DNA of 64,000 nucleotides from a virus, in the IMG/VR virus record IMGVR_UViG_3300038856_000064, positions 111,149-175,148 of that record; one strand, 5' to 3'. The notes under the pieces are model-generated. The model saw only the letters and a list, made by a program, of their open reading frames with translations. It was not told the origin of the DNA and ran no database searches. Position 1 is the stretch's first letter, and the number at the start of each line of letters is the position of its first letter. The translations under genes were made by a program, and so were the position numbers. This document shows positions 27,085-34,015 of the stretch, one piece after another.

Positions 27085-27900
27085 TTATATAACCGGATTA
27101 CGATTACGGTCAGTCTCTACACGCTGGATAGTTCCATCGCAAAACTCAAAATTTGTTACAATAACATCGTTCATTATATCATTTGACTGAGTCACCCCTA
27201 CTACGTCTGGGAAGGATTGCATCCAGATATCCTGAAGTGATGCGAAACTTAGACCCACAGTAGGGAAGATACTCTCTATATCTTCGGGGTCACTAGTACG
27301 CTGGGGCTCTTCTCCAACACATACCCTTTGTGATTTGCCACCAATACGATAAACATCCTCATAAATTTTTTCTGGAGGAAACATATCTTTTATAGCTTGC
27401 TTGAATTGCTCCGCAGACAACAACGCCTCCTTGCAAGCGTTTGAAAATGTAATTACACCATCACGAAATCGATTGGCAATATCAAAAACATCTAGAGAGT
27501 TATCAGGTTGGGGTAGCCTTGGGTGTCGCACGAATCTCTCGTCACAACTCCTACAAATGTATTTAAACTCTCCGAATGTATCTCTCGCCACAAATTCACG
27601 ATGCGCGCATCCTGCCGGAGATTCAGGCTCGGGCTTGATCCTTTGTTTTATATCGTCGATATCACCAACTTGGAATATTCCGTTATAATCTATAAAAATT
27701 GGCACTCCACAAATACTACCGATATTATATAGTTCACCAACACCAAGTTTTGCAAGTTCTGCCACGACGTGGCCACGCATTATAACTCTATTAATCGCAT
27801 CAAAAATATCTTGGTTAGTGATAGAAACGCCACCATAGAGATGTTCTGTCTGCGGTGGATTAGCTTTCCAAATAGCCGTCCATATTTGTTTATCACTCAT
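27085..27900 (-). CDS. Hypothetical protein with Cys/His cluster
   Basis: 271 residues from ATG 27900. A possible zinc site lies in the middle (CAHREF, then CRSCDERFVRHPRLP). It overlaps the sigma-like gene by 8 bp. No family recognised. Confidence 0.5.
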   Translation of the reverse strand: MSDKQIWTAIWKANPPQTEHLYGGVSITNQDIFDAINRVIMRGHVVAELAKLGVGELYNIGSICGVPIFIDYNGIFQVGDIDDIKQRIKPEPESPAGCAHREFVARDTFGEFKYICRSCDERFVRHPRLPQPDNSLDVFDIANRFRDGVITFSNACKEALLSAEQFKQAIKDMFPPEKIYEDVYRIGGKSQRVCVGEEPQRTSDPEDIESIFPTVGLSFASLQDIWMQSFPDVVGVTQSNDIMNDVIVTNFEFCDGTIQRVETDRNRNPVI

Positions 27901-28540
27901 CGCCCTGCTCCTCAATTATCATCCTAACCTGTTTTTGTATAATCCTTCTATAGTGCACGGGGACACTATCTATTTTGCCGCCAACCATTTGATCATAATA
28001 TGGCACTAAAGATTCATCTAGAGAAGATCGGAGGGTGTCGTCCAAGTCGCATACGCCAGTAGTGGACCCGATGCTAAGAGATTCATGAGACGTAAAATCA
28101 GAATTCTCCTGATCATCTAGAAAAGAATTATAGCTTAATGGTGCCGCTATTGCTCTCTTGCGAGCCATCCTGTCTCTGTAAGATACGATGCGATCACAAC
28201 CAACCTCGTCGATCGCACAACCCTTTGTATCTTTTATGTAATGCTCACAGCGTAAGCATGGCGGGTTATTATCCAAGTAAACGCCGCGAAATTTATTGTA
28301 GAGCCCATTATCTACAACGCGCGCGACAAAGTGGAAGACCGACTTACCAAGTTTATCAGGATCGAACTTGTGTTCCAGAGCCTCCCAACACATAACACGG
28401 ATATCCTGTGCGAGGTCTTCTGGGTCAACACCTGGAAAATTATACTTAGTTTTCTTTATGCTGACTATTGTCTCAACTAGGTCCTGCGCATCATTATAGG
28501 CAAGGCCACTAGCTAATGGCTCAGTCTTCGGCTGAGCCAC
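27893..28540 (-). CDS. Sigma-70-region-2-like protein, possible late sigma factor
   Basis: About 215 residues if it starts at GTG 28540; ATG codons at 28606 and 28621 overlap the upstream gene by about 90-100 bp and look less likely. DPEDLAQDIRVMCWEALEHK, then FDPDKLGKSVFHFVARVVDN, resembles sigma region 2 (core-binding helix pair). An inserted Cys cluster (CLRCEHYIKDTKGCAIDEVG, then C) may bind zinc. The C-terminus could be region 4 but is weak. It heads the late, structural operon, as phage late sigma factors often do. The assignment is by pattern only. Confidence 0.45.
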   Translation of the reverse strand: MAQPKTEPLASGLAYNDAQDLVETIVSIKKTKYNFPGVDPEDLAQDIRVMCWEALEHKFDPDKLGKSVFHFVARVVDNGLYNKFRGVYLDNNPPCLRCEHYIKDTKGCAIDEVGCDRIVSYRDRMARKRAIAAPLSYNSFLDDQENSDFTSHESLSIGSTTGVCDLDDTLRSSLDESLVPYYDQMVGGKIDSVPVHYRRIIQKQVRMIIEEQGDE

Positions 28541-28787
28541 TGTAATCTTCTTCGCTTGTATATTTATGTCCCTTAGTGGAGTTTTCACGAAGAGCCTCTG
28601 CTTCATCCTTGACGTCTGCATGCGCCTTCGGCTCTATCTCACGAGGCGGCAATGCTGGATTAGGCTGTGCGAAACTGCGATCAGCCGCCTTGCCAGTATC
28701 GGCATTAATGTTGCGGGCTGGTGTCGTACCTCTAGAGACTGTTACGTTGTTCTTTGGCTTCTCGCCATCTTTAAATTGTGTTCCCAT
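28521..28787 (-). CDS. Hypothetical polar, likely disordered protein
   Basis: 88 residues, rich in Lys, Asp, Glu, Ala and Pro, with almost no hydrophobic residues. Its start shares a base with the stop of the upstream gene (28787). No domain seen. Confidence 0.5.
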   Translation of the reverse strand: MGTQFKDGEKPKNNVTVSRGTTPARNINADTGKAADRSFAQPNPALPPREIEPKAHADVKDEAEALRENSTKGHKYTSEEDYSGSAED

Positions 28788-29182
28788 TATAGAATCCTTC
28801 TGCTTGCATCCCTAAGAGTTTTCCAATATTTTTCATTATGTTCCGTCAATGCCTTTCTGGCATCCTTACTGTTAGGTATACAGAATTCTTGCGTTGACTC
28901 CTGTAAAATTTGATCGGCCTCTTCTTGAGTCATAATCTCTCCACTTTTGATCTTAACATGAAGAGGTTGGCGAGGATCATCATGCCTCATCTCGTGTCTA
29001 CTCTTAGGAAGTAGGCTATCTACTAAACTTGGAAACCCCTCAGCGAGGGCTTCATATTCTTTATTCCGCTCATATCTTGCAAGGGTACCTTTTAATTCAC
29101 GTCTAACCAGGGGGTTGGATGAAATCTTCCAAGCCGCAACTAGACGAGAAAAGAACATATATATATTTTTAAGTAGTTTCAT
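28787..29182 (-). CDS. Hypothetical protein
   Basis: 131 residues from ATG 29182, preceded by GGGAG. Helical, with charged repeats; the N-terminus (MKLLKNIYMFFSRLVAAWKI) could be membrane-associated. Begins 1 bp before the upstream gene's stop. Confidence 0.5.
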   Translation of the reverse strand: MKLLKNIYMFFSRLVAAWKISSNPLVRRELKGTLARYERNKEYEALAEGFPSLVDSLLPKSRHEMRHDDPRQPLHVKIKSGEIMTQEEADQILQESTQEFCIPNSKDARKALTEHNEKYWKTLRDASRRIL

Positions 29183-29183
29183 C

Positions 29184-29459
29184 TCAACTCCCAGAGTATT
29201 GGGTGGCGGATTCGCCAAACCATTTGCTTACCTGCTCGCGGATTTCATTTAAATCGCCACACAAAATGACTCCTTCCGCCTCCTCCACAGTCTTAGCAGG
29301 ATCTCCGCTCTCTACTGTCTCAGGTTTCAAAAATACTAACTTCAAAAAGACTACGCCCTCTCCCGCGAGAGGCACGAACGCCTGTCCCTTCATATCAGCC
29401 AGGGCTTCTTTTGTACCCTTCAATACTGTTATATTCATAGTTTTACTGTTCCATTCCAT
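29184..29459 (-). CDS. First gene of the left-arm operon, hypothetical
   Basis: 91 residues from ATG 29459; ATG 29438 (84 residues, MNITVLKGTKEAL) is likely if transcription starts at the TTAGTG box, which overlaps 29459. Mixed alpha/beta, no recognised family. Confidence 0.5.
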   Translation of the reverse strand: MEWNSKTMNITVLKGTKEALADMKGQAFVPLAGEGVVFLKLVFLKPETVESGDPAKTVEEAEGVILCGDLNEIREQVSKWFGESATQYSGS

Positions 29460-29470
29460 TTCTACACTAA
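29459..29470 (-). promoter_or_regulatory. Candidate late promoter box at head of left arm
   Basis: Minus-strand TTAGTGTAGAAA, the weakest of the five related boxes, with further AT-rich TATA-like text upstream (29475-29500). It heads the long leftward operon. Confidence 0.35.
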
Positions 29471-29572
29471 GTCCATATCTATATATTATGGGGAAAATGG
29501 CGAATAGTCCAAGTATTTTTTTATGTTCTTATAAAATGCCGCGTAGTTTAGGTGTTTCGTTTTGTGGGTAGG

Positions 29573-29682
29573 GAGCGAATGAACTGCTGAAGGATGCCAC
29601 CGCGGTCTCAGAATGAGACGGGGGCTCGAGAAAGTTGAAAAAACCCCACCCCTTTGGCACGTCCTTCGCTCTGCCGCTTTTT
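29573..29682 (+). ncRNA. Candidate structured RNA in the divergent intergenic region
   Basis: Nested pairings: GAGCGAA (29573-29579) with TTCGCTC (29665-29671); GATGCCA (29593-29599) with TGGCA-CG-TC; a hairpin GTCTCA-gaa-TGAGAC (29605-29619); and GGGG with CCCC (29644-29647). A T6 run follows at 29678. Four mutually compatible helices plus a T tract suggest a stable RNA or a complex terminator. No known family recognised. Confidence 0.4.
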
Positions 29683-29694
29683 TCGACCGCAGAC

Positions 29695-29722
29695 TAAAGC
29701 TTAGGCTATGCTTGTCCGATAA
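29695..29722 (+). promoter_or_regulatory. Sigma-28/WhiG-like promoter box
   Basis: TAAAGCTT (29695-29702) and TCCGATAA (29715-29722), with 16 bases between TAAA and the -10 box. This fits the flagellar-type consensus TAAA-N15/16-GCCGATAA. A second copy with identical spacing is at 30486. Confidence 0.45.
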
Positions 29723-29729
29723 GGTGGTT

Positions 29730-29822
29730 ATGGAACGCACCGCAAACAGTCGCCTGCTCTTCGCCTTCTGCCTCGGAACCGCTTTCGGTTTCGCGGTGTC
29801 GATGTTCGTTGTCTTCGCATAG
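29730..29822 (+). CDS. 30-residue membrane peptide
   Basis: Starts at ATG 29730 after GGTGG. After MERTANSR it is one hydrophobic segment (LLFAFCLGTAFGFAVSMFVV), so a single-span membrane protein. First gene of the right-arm cluster. Confidence 0.55.
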   Translation: MERTANSRLLFAFCLGTAFGFAVSMFVVFA

Positions 29823-29834
29823 GAGCACCTAGAA

Positions 29835-30176
29835 ATGTCGCGCTTCGCAAATCGCAAGATCGTCCGCCACGAAAACGTCCTAGTCCAACGGGACGGATTC
29901 CGCATCATCGCAGCGGGAATCGGGTTCCGCGTAATGAACCGGGGAACCATGGTCGCCGAGACCGATTCGATTCTCGACGCCGAAATGATCCTCGACGCCG
30001 CGCTGGCGCGCAGGAACTCGCGGTTCGTCGCCGCAATCGCGGCGCAACTTGCGCGCGAAGAGACGTCATACGATGACATCGAACGTCAATCGGAATTGCA
30101 GCGAGAGGAATGCGCCGCAATGCGCGCGAACGGACGCAGCGCGATCGGGTTCGATGAGAACGGTGGGGCGATCTAA
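29835..30176 (+). CDS. Hypothetical protein
   Basis: 113 residues, preceded by AGGAGCACCTAGAA. The N-terminal part (FRIIAAGIGFRVMNRGTMVA) is beta-rich; the C-terminal half is a charged helix. Its stop TAA overlaps the next ATG. Confidence 0.55.
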   Translation: MSRFANRKIVRHENVLVQRDGFRIIAAGIGFRVMNRGTMVAETDSILDAEMILDAALARRNSRFVAAIAAQLAREETSYDDIERQSELQREECAAMRANGRSAIGFDENGGAI

Positions 30177-30289
30177 TGGGCAACAAGATCATGGAAGACT
30201 TCGGAGTATGGTTCGCCAAATGCGCAATCATCGGCTCGATTCCGGGCTTGATTGTCTGGACGATCTTCTGGTACTACGGGAACAACTAG
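30176..30289 (+). CDS. 37-residue single-span membrane protein
   Basis: ATG overlaps the previous stop (TAATG). The segment AIIGSIPGLIVWTIFWYY is a clear membrane helix near the C-terminus. Ends in Asn-Asn before TAG, inside an ACAACTAGA motif. Confidence 0.55.
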   Translation: MGNKIMEDFGVWFAKCAIIGSIPGLIVWTIFWYYGNN

Positions 30290-30290
30290 A

Positions 30291-30488
30291 ATGATCCTGA
30301 TTCCCAAAAAGAGACTGGTGTCGCAAGCTCCGCTCCGATTCGTCGGCACGACAACGGAACCGGCGACGGGAGATACCTTCCCGGTGTTCGTAACTCGCGA
30401 CGGACACTACGTGACACCGGATTCGGGCGAGTTTCTCAAAAACGACTACTGTCCATGCATGTTCGGCGGAAAGTGGGAAAAGGACTAA
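30291..30488 (+). CDS. Small hypothetical protein
   Basis: 65 residues from ATG 30291, one base after the previous stop, in the context ACAACTAGAATG. Beta-rich; C-terminal CPCMFGGKWEKD holds two Cys. Confidence 0.5.
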   Translation: MILIPKKRLVSQAPLRFVGTTTEPATGDTFPVFVTRDGHYVTPDSGEFLKNDYCPCMFGGKWEKD

Positions 30489-30513
30489 AGTAATCCGGAC
30501 ACCTAGCCGATAA
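30486..30513 (+). promoter_or_regulatory. Sigma-28/WhiG-like promoter box
   Basis: TAAA (30486-30489), 16 bases, GCCGATAA (30506-30513), then ATG seven bases later at 30521, so a nearly leaderless mRNA would result. The spacing is identical to the copy at 29695. Confidence 0.5.
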
Positions 30514-30520
30514 GGGCAGT

Positions 30521-30964
30521 ATGGCAACGGCAACACAAATCAATCTGACCGAGGCGTTCGACGCGAAGCGCGATGCGTACGCAGTCAGACAAGGCGCGTT
30601 CGTCCTAACAGGCGATGTCGTCCTAATCGGCGATGCGCTCGAAACGTGGCAATTCATCCGCGGTCTAGGCGGTCGGACGTTCCGCGTAGTCTACGTCTGT
30701 AAGGATGGCACGGTCCGAGACTTGATCGGACGACAAGGCGTTCACGACAGCGAACAAGACGGAGCGGTGCAGGGTATCGGTCACGCGATGACAGACCCGA
30801 ACCGTCTCAATCTGAGCTTTTGGACCTACGCTCACGGGAAAAAGGTCAACACCGGATCGGGCAAGGGATACCGCACCTTGCGCGCGGCTGGCATTCTCGC
30901 GATTCGATGCGAAGGTCACGACATTCTGACCCAAGCGGGATACGATGCAATCCGAGGCAACTAG
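30521..30964 (+). CDS. DUF2693-like SH3-barrel protein
   Basis: 147 residues. RTFRVVYVCKDGTVRDLIGR matches the pattern of phage SH3-like proteins (F..KKDGT.R.m..R). The gene at 36175-36480 is a paralogue (CYFRKKDGTMREMVCRRGV). Function unknown; such folds often bind RNA polymerase or nucleic acid in other phages, but that is not shown here. Confidence 0.5.
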   Translation: MATATQINLTEAFDAKRDAYAVRQGAFVLTGDVVLIGDALETWQFIRGLGGRTFRVVYVCKDGTVRDLIGRQGVHDSEQDGAVQGIGHAMTDPNRLNLSFWTYAHGKKVNTGSGKGYRTLRAAGILAIRCEGHDILTQAGYDAIRGN

Positions 30965-30965
30965 A

Positions 30966-31181
30966 ATGCGACTGACAAGCTACGGTACAATCAAGGTCCG
31001 AGAGTACGACGTCCGCCACACTAACGGTGGACAGTGGTACGTCTCTCGGGAGGGACGCGACGTAGGCTATGCCGATACGCTAGCCGACGTCGATGCGTTG
31101 ATAGCTCACGACGTGGAACACCCGAGGAACACCGTTAGTACGGTGCGGCAAACCACGGGCGGATGGCGACAAATCGACTAA
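30966..31181 (+). CDS. Small hypothetical protein
   Basis: 71 residues from ATG 30966, one base after the upstream TAG (CAACTAGAATG). Beta-rich with GGQWYVSREGRDVGYADTLA. No family recognised. Confidence 0.5.
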   Translation: MRLTSYGTIKVREYDVRHTNGGQWYVSREGRDVGYADTLADVDALIAHDVEHPRNTVSTVRQTTGGWRQID

Positions 31182-31206
31182 AAAGCTCAGGCTTCCGGAG
31201 CACCTA

Positions 31207-31214
31207 GCCGATAA
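31207..31214 (+). promoter_or_regulatory. Third GCCGATAA box
   Basis: CCTAGCCGATAAGG again, but the TAAA upstream is 24 rather than 16 bases away, so it may be a shared operator rather than a promoter. It is followed by a good ribosome-binding site AGGAGGG for 31238. Confidence 0.35.
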
Positions 31215-31237
31215 GGCTAGTAACAGGAGGGAACGCA

Positions 31238-31567
31238 ATGGACAAGGGATACGTCTTCAAGCTCGCGCCGGGAATCTTCGGAATCCTCACGTACCGCCCG
31301 ACGACGGAAACGCTCTGCCGGATCATCGACACCGAAAACGTCTACGTGGCGTGCGCTATGCTCGCGCAAGAGTTCTCGGGAACGTTCGTGCCGGCGGACT
31401 CGGACCAAGTCGCATGGGCGAAGGTCGGCGCCACGTCCTACAGAGTTCTGCGCGACGCTGCCCGATGCTACAACGGTGGATGGTTACACCGATGGTCTGC
31501 CGATACAAGCTGGCAGTGTCCCGATTGCGGAAACTACCAGGACGGATTCCAACCGGATCGGAGGTAA
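31238..31567 (+). CDS. Hypothetical protein with C-terminal CPDCG knuckle
   Basis: 109 residues with an excellent AGGAGGG site. Near the C-terminus SWQCPDCGNYQDGF is half a zinc ribbon. No family recognised. Confidence 0.6.
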   Translation: MDKGYVFKLAPGIFGILTYRPTTETLCRIIDTENVYVACAMLAQEFSGTFVPADSDQVAWAKVGATSYRVLRDAARCYNGGWLHRWSADTSWQCPDCGNYQDGFQPDRR

Positions 31568-31571
31568 TCTA

Positions 31572-31673
31572 ATGGGTCTGTACATGATTACCGTTAGCGT
31601 CGGCTGGATTCTCGGATGTTTCGGCGCTATTTGGTTTCTGTCGCGAGCGTTCGCGGTCGGCGATGACGACTGA
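31572..31673 (+). CDS. 33-residue membrane peptide
   Basis: MGLYMITVSVGWILGCFGAI then WFLSRAFAVGDDD: one membrane helix with an acidic tail. Starts four bases after the previous stop, last gene before a double terminator. Confidence 0.55.
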   Translation: MGLYMITVSVGWILGCFGAIWFLSRAFAVGDDD

Positions 31674-31704
31674 CACCTAGAGCAAATCCCGAGCCAAACC
31701 CCTA

Positions 31705-31742
31705 GGGGCGGCACAATCCTCCGGTGTCGCCCCTTTTCTTTT
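31705..31742 (+). terminator. Intrinsic terminator
   Basis: GGGGCGGCAC pairs over ten bases (one G-T) with GTGTCGCCCC, followed by TTTTCTTTT. Confidence 0.9.
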
Positions 31743-31743
31743 C

Positions 31744-31781
31744 AGGATCGGAAAGAATCTTCGATTCTCCCCGATCCTTTT
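31744..31781 (+). terminator. Second intrinsic terminator
   Basis: AGGATCGG/CCGATCCT outer stem and AGAATC/GATTCT inner stem, followed by TTTTG. It directly follows the first, so read-through is strongly blocked. Confidence 0.88.
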
Positions 31782-31792
31782 GTACGCTCGCA

Positions 31793-31850
31793 GATTGGCA
31801 CAGCCAATCCGCTCGCGCATGCCGCCACATATAGCAAAAGACTTTGACTT
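31793..31850 (+). repeat. Intergenic module, copy 1
   Basis: Hairpin GATTGGC-aca-GCCAATC (31793-31809), then CATGCCGCCACATATAG with the CATATAG box at 31828-31834, then TTTGACTTC. First of nine related copies between 31.8 and 39.9 kb. Confidence 0.6.
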
Positions 31851-31880
31851 CTCATATCGGGATTACCTATAGCCTTTCGT

Positions 31881-31908
31881 TTGACATCTAGAAAGTTTAT
31901 GGTATACT
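31881..31908 (+). promoter_or_regulatory. Leaderless-type promoter
   Basis: TTGACA (31881-31886), 16 bases, TATACT (31903-31908); ATG begins six bases later at 31914. The spacer begins TCTAGA. Confidence 0.8.
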
Positions 31909-31913
31909 GTCAT

Positions 31914-32276
31914 ATGGACATCATCGAATTCCACGGCATCGGAATCGAATTCACCTACTACGGAGCCGAACGCTACGGAGCCGAACGCGGGCGCCCCACG
32001 TACGCGACCCTCGACGACTACTACGTCTCAAATTGGGACGATTTCGCCGCACATTGGAGTGCAACCCGCTGGTTCGGGCCGACTCTCCAGGCGATGCTCG
32101 ACACCATCGTTGACGAGTTCGCCGATAAGATCGAACAGGAGGCAATCGACTGCTCGCAGGAGCCCGAGCCCGAGTACGACCCGTACGAAGACAGCGACTA
32201 CGACTACGACGATGGTCCGTCATGTACGGGTGGAGACTACTGGCGGAATGACGCTGGTGAGTGGAGACTCGGATAA
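31914..32276 (+). CDS. Acidic hypothetical protein
   Basis: 120 residues from ATG 31914, set by the promoter (an ATG-containing upstream frame would lie before the -10 box). The C-terminal third is very acidic with repeated Glu/Pro, then Asp/Tyr (EPEPEYDPYEDSDYDYDDG). It may act as a DNA mimic or be simply disordered; no family recognised. Confidence 0.6.
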   Translation: MDIIEFHGIGIEFTYYGAERYGAERGRPTYATLDDYYVSNWDDFAAHWSATRWFGPTLQAMLDTIVDEFADKIEQEAIDCSQEPEPEYDPYEDSDYDYDDGPSCTGGDYWRNDAGEWRLG

Positions 32277-32293
32277 TCCGGACATCTAGAGAT

Positions 32294-32352
32294 GCGCGCG
32301 GAACACCGCGCCCTCTCGGGCTTGCGGGCGACATATCGGGCGAATATTTGAC
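32294..32352 (+). repeat. Intergenic module, copy 2
   Basis: Hairpin GCGCGcggaacacCGCGC (32294-32311), CTCTCGGGCTTGCGGGCGA, CATATCG (32332-32338), then TTGAC (32348), exactly 13 bases before the -35 TTGAC of the next promoter. Confidence 0.6.
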
Positions 32353-32360
32353 TTCTAAAA

Positions 32361-32389
32361 TTGACTACTAGCAGGTTTTGTGATATCCT
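32361..32389 (+). promoter_or_regulatory. Promoter for 32399
   Basis: TTGACT (32361-32366), 17 bases, TATCCT (32384-32389); ATG nine bases later. Spacer begins ACTAGC. Confidence 0.65.
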
Positions 32390-32398
32390 TTCACTGAA

Positions 32399-32650
32399 AT
32401 GAGCAGAACCAGACGCAAGATTCCCCCGGAATGGTCAGATGCTGAGTGGATCGATGGTTACGATCCCGCTCGCGACCACGACAGTTACGGGCGACATATC
32501 CCGAACTACTTGAAGCGATATATCGGGATCGGATCGGACAACTACGGGTGTGCCTGTTGCTTTCCGGGTCCGAAGTCTCGTAAAGAGAAGATTCGGTCCG
32601 CCAAACGCAAGGAAAAGCGGGAAGCAATGAAACAGATTCTCGACATCTAG
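32399..32650 (+). CDS. Small basic protein with Cys pair
   Basis: 83 residues starting MSRTRRKIPPEWSDAEW. YGCACCFPGPKSRKEK has three Cys, and the C-terminal third is highly basic. The pattern is common in phage proteins of unknown function. Its end overlaps the next promoter. Confidence 0.6.
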   Translation: MSRTRRKIPPEWSDAEWIDGYDPARDHDSYGRHIPNYLKRYIGIGSDNYGCACCFPGPKSRKEKIRSAKRKEKREAMKQILDI

Positions 32651-32668
32651 AAAAGATTGTGATATACT
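32640..32668 (+). promoter_or_regulatory. Leaderless-type promoter
   Basis: TCGACA (32640-32645), 17 bases beginning TCTAGA, TATACT (32663-32668), ATG after five bases at 32674. Confidence 0.7.
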
Positions 32669-32673
32669 TCAGC

Positions 32674-32877
32674 ATGAACGCCACGAAACAGATCGACTGG
32701 AATGCGGTCGAAAAACGTGCCGCCGAAATGTCGACGCTTTCGCTCCGCTTCGCCCTAGTGGACATCCACGAAACTCTCCCCCATGCCGACGATCTCGATA
32801 GACTGGACGGTGGCAATCGCGGTGGATACTATCGCGATGAGGCTTCGATCTACTGGCGTGAATTGAAAAAACGGTAA
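32674..32877 (+). CDS. Small hypothetical protein
   Basis: 67 residues from ATG 32674, fixed by the promoter. Helical first half (MNATKQIDWNAVEKRAAEMS), then an Asp-rich linker. No family recognised. Confidence 0.55.
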   Translation: MNATKQIDWNAVEKRAAEMSTLSLRFALVDIHETLPHADDLDRLDGGNRGGYYRDEASIYWRELKKR

Positions 32878-32885
32878 GATTCCAT

Positions 32886-32913
32886 TTGACATCTAGATGG
32901 TCTGAGGTATCAT
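32886..32913 (+). promoter_or_regulatory. Leaderless-type promoter
   Basis: TTGACA (32886-32891), spacer beginning TCTAGA, TATCAT (32908-32913), ATG after six bases at 32920. Confidence 0.7.
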
Positions 32914-32919
32914 ACTTCT

Positions 32920-33099
32920 ATGACGAACGATACACATAACGGCCTGACCTTCAAGCAATGGCTTGCGAAGGTCGACGAGATCCTGACTCGCGAAATCGGA
33001 ATCTCGCATGCAGACATCGCCCGTCACCTAGCAAAAGCAGAGGTACAAGAGCGTTTCGGATACGAAGCCGATGCGATCGACGATTGCGACTTCGACTAG
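32920..33099 (+). CDS. Small helical protein
   Basis: 59 residues starting MTNDTHNGLTFKQWLAKVDE, helical with a possible HTH (ILTREIGISHADIARHLAKA) and an acidic end. Followed by a terminator. It could be a small DNA-binding protein. Confidence 0.6.
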   Translation: MTNDTHNGLTFKQWLAKVDEILTREIGISHADIARHLAKAEVQERFGYEADAIDDCDFD

Positions 33100-33127
33100 G
33101 AACATCGGGTAGATAATTCTGCCCACT

Positions 33128-33160
33128 AGCCTCGGGGAGAAGGGACCCCTGGGGCTTTTT
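33128..33160 (+). terminator. Intrinsic terminator
   Basis: AGCCTCGGGG pairs with CCCCTGGGGCT around a short loop, followed by TTTTTG. Confidence 0.85.
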
Positions 33161-33167
33161 GTGTACA

Positions 33168-33214
33168 GCGCGACAACTCGCGCTTGCCTCCGACATATCG
33201 CGAAAGTATTTGAC
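33168..33214 (+). repeat. Intergenic module, copy 3
   Basis: Hairpin GCGCGACAACTCGCGC (33168-33183), TTGCCTCCGA, CATATCG (33194-33200), TTGAC (33210) 13 bases before the next TTGAC. The 16-base hairpin is identical to the one in copy 7. Confidence 0.65.
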
Positions 33215-33222
33215 TGCTAAAT

Positions 33223-33251
33223 TTGACTTCTGGGGAAGTTTGTGATACACT
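33223..33251 (+). promoter_or_regulatory. Leaderless-type promoter
   Basis: TTGACT (33223-33228), 17 bases, TACACT (33246-33251), ATG after five bases at 33257. Confidence 0.7.
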
Positions 33252-33256
33252 TAGAT

Positions 33257-33628
33257 ATGGAAAAGCTCACAGCGCAAAACGTCGCGGACATCGCCTATCG
33301 CTACTATGCGAATGGTGGAAAATCTGGACACACTCCGGGAGACCGTTCGCCTGATGGGTGCACGTATTTCCGCTCCGATGGCGGTCGGTGTGCGATCGGT
33401 GCGGTACTGGATCACTTGGGGTATACTAAAAAGGATCTGGGCGATCACAATGAGCTGACTACGGTCTCGATGCTTTTCGACGAACTACCCGGTATCCGCG
33501 AAAAATTCAGTTGCGATGTCGAATTTCTGGAAAGTCTCCAGCGAGCGCACGACGGATCAGAACGCGACGATGAAATTCCGGAACGAATCCGCTGGACTTG
33601 TCGCGATCACGGAGTATACTTGAGATAA
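33257..33628 (+). CDS. Hypothetical phage protein with GRCAIGAVL motif
   Basis: 123 residues from ATG 33257. YYANGGKSGHTPG and GGRCAIGAVLDHLGY form a pattern seen in small phage proteins of unknown function. The start is set by the promoter. Confidence 0.6.
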   Translation: MEKLTAQNVADIAYRYYANGGKSGHTPGDRSPDGCTYFRSDGGRCAIGAVLDHLGYTKKDLGDHNELTTVSMLFDELPGIREKFSCDVEFLESLQRAHDGSERDDEIPERIRWTCRDHGVYLR

Positions 33629-33676
33629 CTTCAAAGCACCTAGAGGCGGAACTAGGCTAAATCCGCATTTCTTTTA

Positions 33677-33789
33677 GGGGTAGATAGGTTTTTGACATCT
33701 AGAATACGGTTTGGATACCAGCCGCGAAAAGCCCAACGCAAAAACGCGGTTTGTCTAGATGGACCCGAGTTCAATTCTCGGCTACTCCA
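33677..33789 (+). tRNA. tRNA-like element 1 (uncertain; promoter inside)
   Basis: The T-arm is perfect (CCGAG-TTCAATT-CTCGG, 33765-33781), followed by CTACTCC and A with no encoded CCA. GGGGTAG at 33677 pairs with CTACTCC (one G-T), but the span is 113 bases and contains a TTGACATCTAGA promoter start (33692), so the true 5' end is unclear. From 33721 the length is 69. No standard D or anticodon arm was found. Confidence 0.35.
33692..33719 (+). promoter_or_regulatory. Promoter for the tRNA-like cluster
   Basis: TTGACATCTAGA at 33692, then GATACC at 33714-33719. The same 12-mer heads four protein-gene promoters in this region. Confidence 0.55.
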
Positions 33790-33796
33790 TAAATTC

Positions 33797-33899
33797 GTTA
33801 GAGCGCGACATATTGGAATAGTAAGGTTCGCACAAACTTACTAGGACAATGGTGCGGGGCGGTGTGCGCCGCAAGTAGGTTCGATTCCTACCTCTAACA
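33797..33899 (+). tRNA. tRNA-like element 2 (perfect acceptor and T-arm, unusual centre)
   Basis: Acceptor GTTAGAG (33797-33803) pairs perfectly with CTCTAAC (33892-33898), discriminator A, no CCA. The T-arm GTAGG-TTCGATT-CCTAC is perfect. The span is 103 bases, longer than any class II tRNA: a GC-rich hairpin (GGCG-gtgtg-CGCC) could be a long variable arm, but D and anticodon arms are not standard. Separated from element 1 by TAAATTC, which also follows it. Confidence 0.5.
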
Positions 33900-34015
33900 T
33901 AAATTCGGGAAGTGTTGAAATAACGACTAGTGGTACCAACCGCTATGGTGTAAAGTCTTATAAGGGCTGAGCACACCCGAAACTTCTTACACGTTAGCTG
34001 TCAACACAATTTGAG
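33900..34015 (+). ncRNA. Structured spacer between tRNA-like elements and terminator
   Basis: After TAAATTC, TTCGGG pairs with CCCGAA about 65 bases on, and GGGAAGT can pair with ACTTCTT. It may be a third, degenerate tRNA-like unit, but no T-loop is visible. Confidence 0.25.

Noticed and set aside
29486-30079. 197-residue minus-strand open frame opposite 29835-30176
   Set aside because: Arg/Ser-rich text typical of the antisense of G+C-rich genes; covers the structured RNA and two real small genes; no ribosome-binding site.
31702-31830. 42-residue minus-strand frame beginning at module copy 1
   Set aside because: It translates the arms of two terminator hairpins, so the frame is probably accidental; kept only as part of the module observation.
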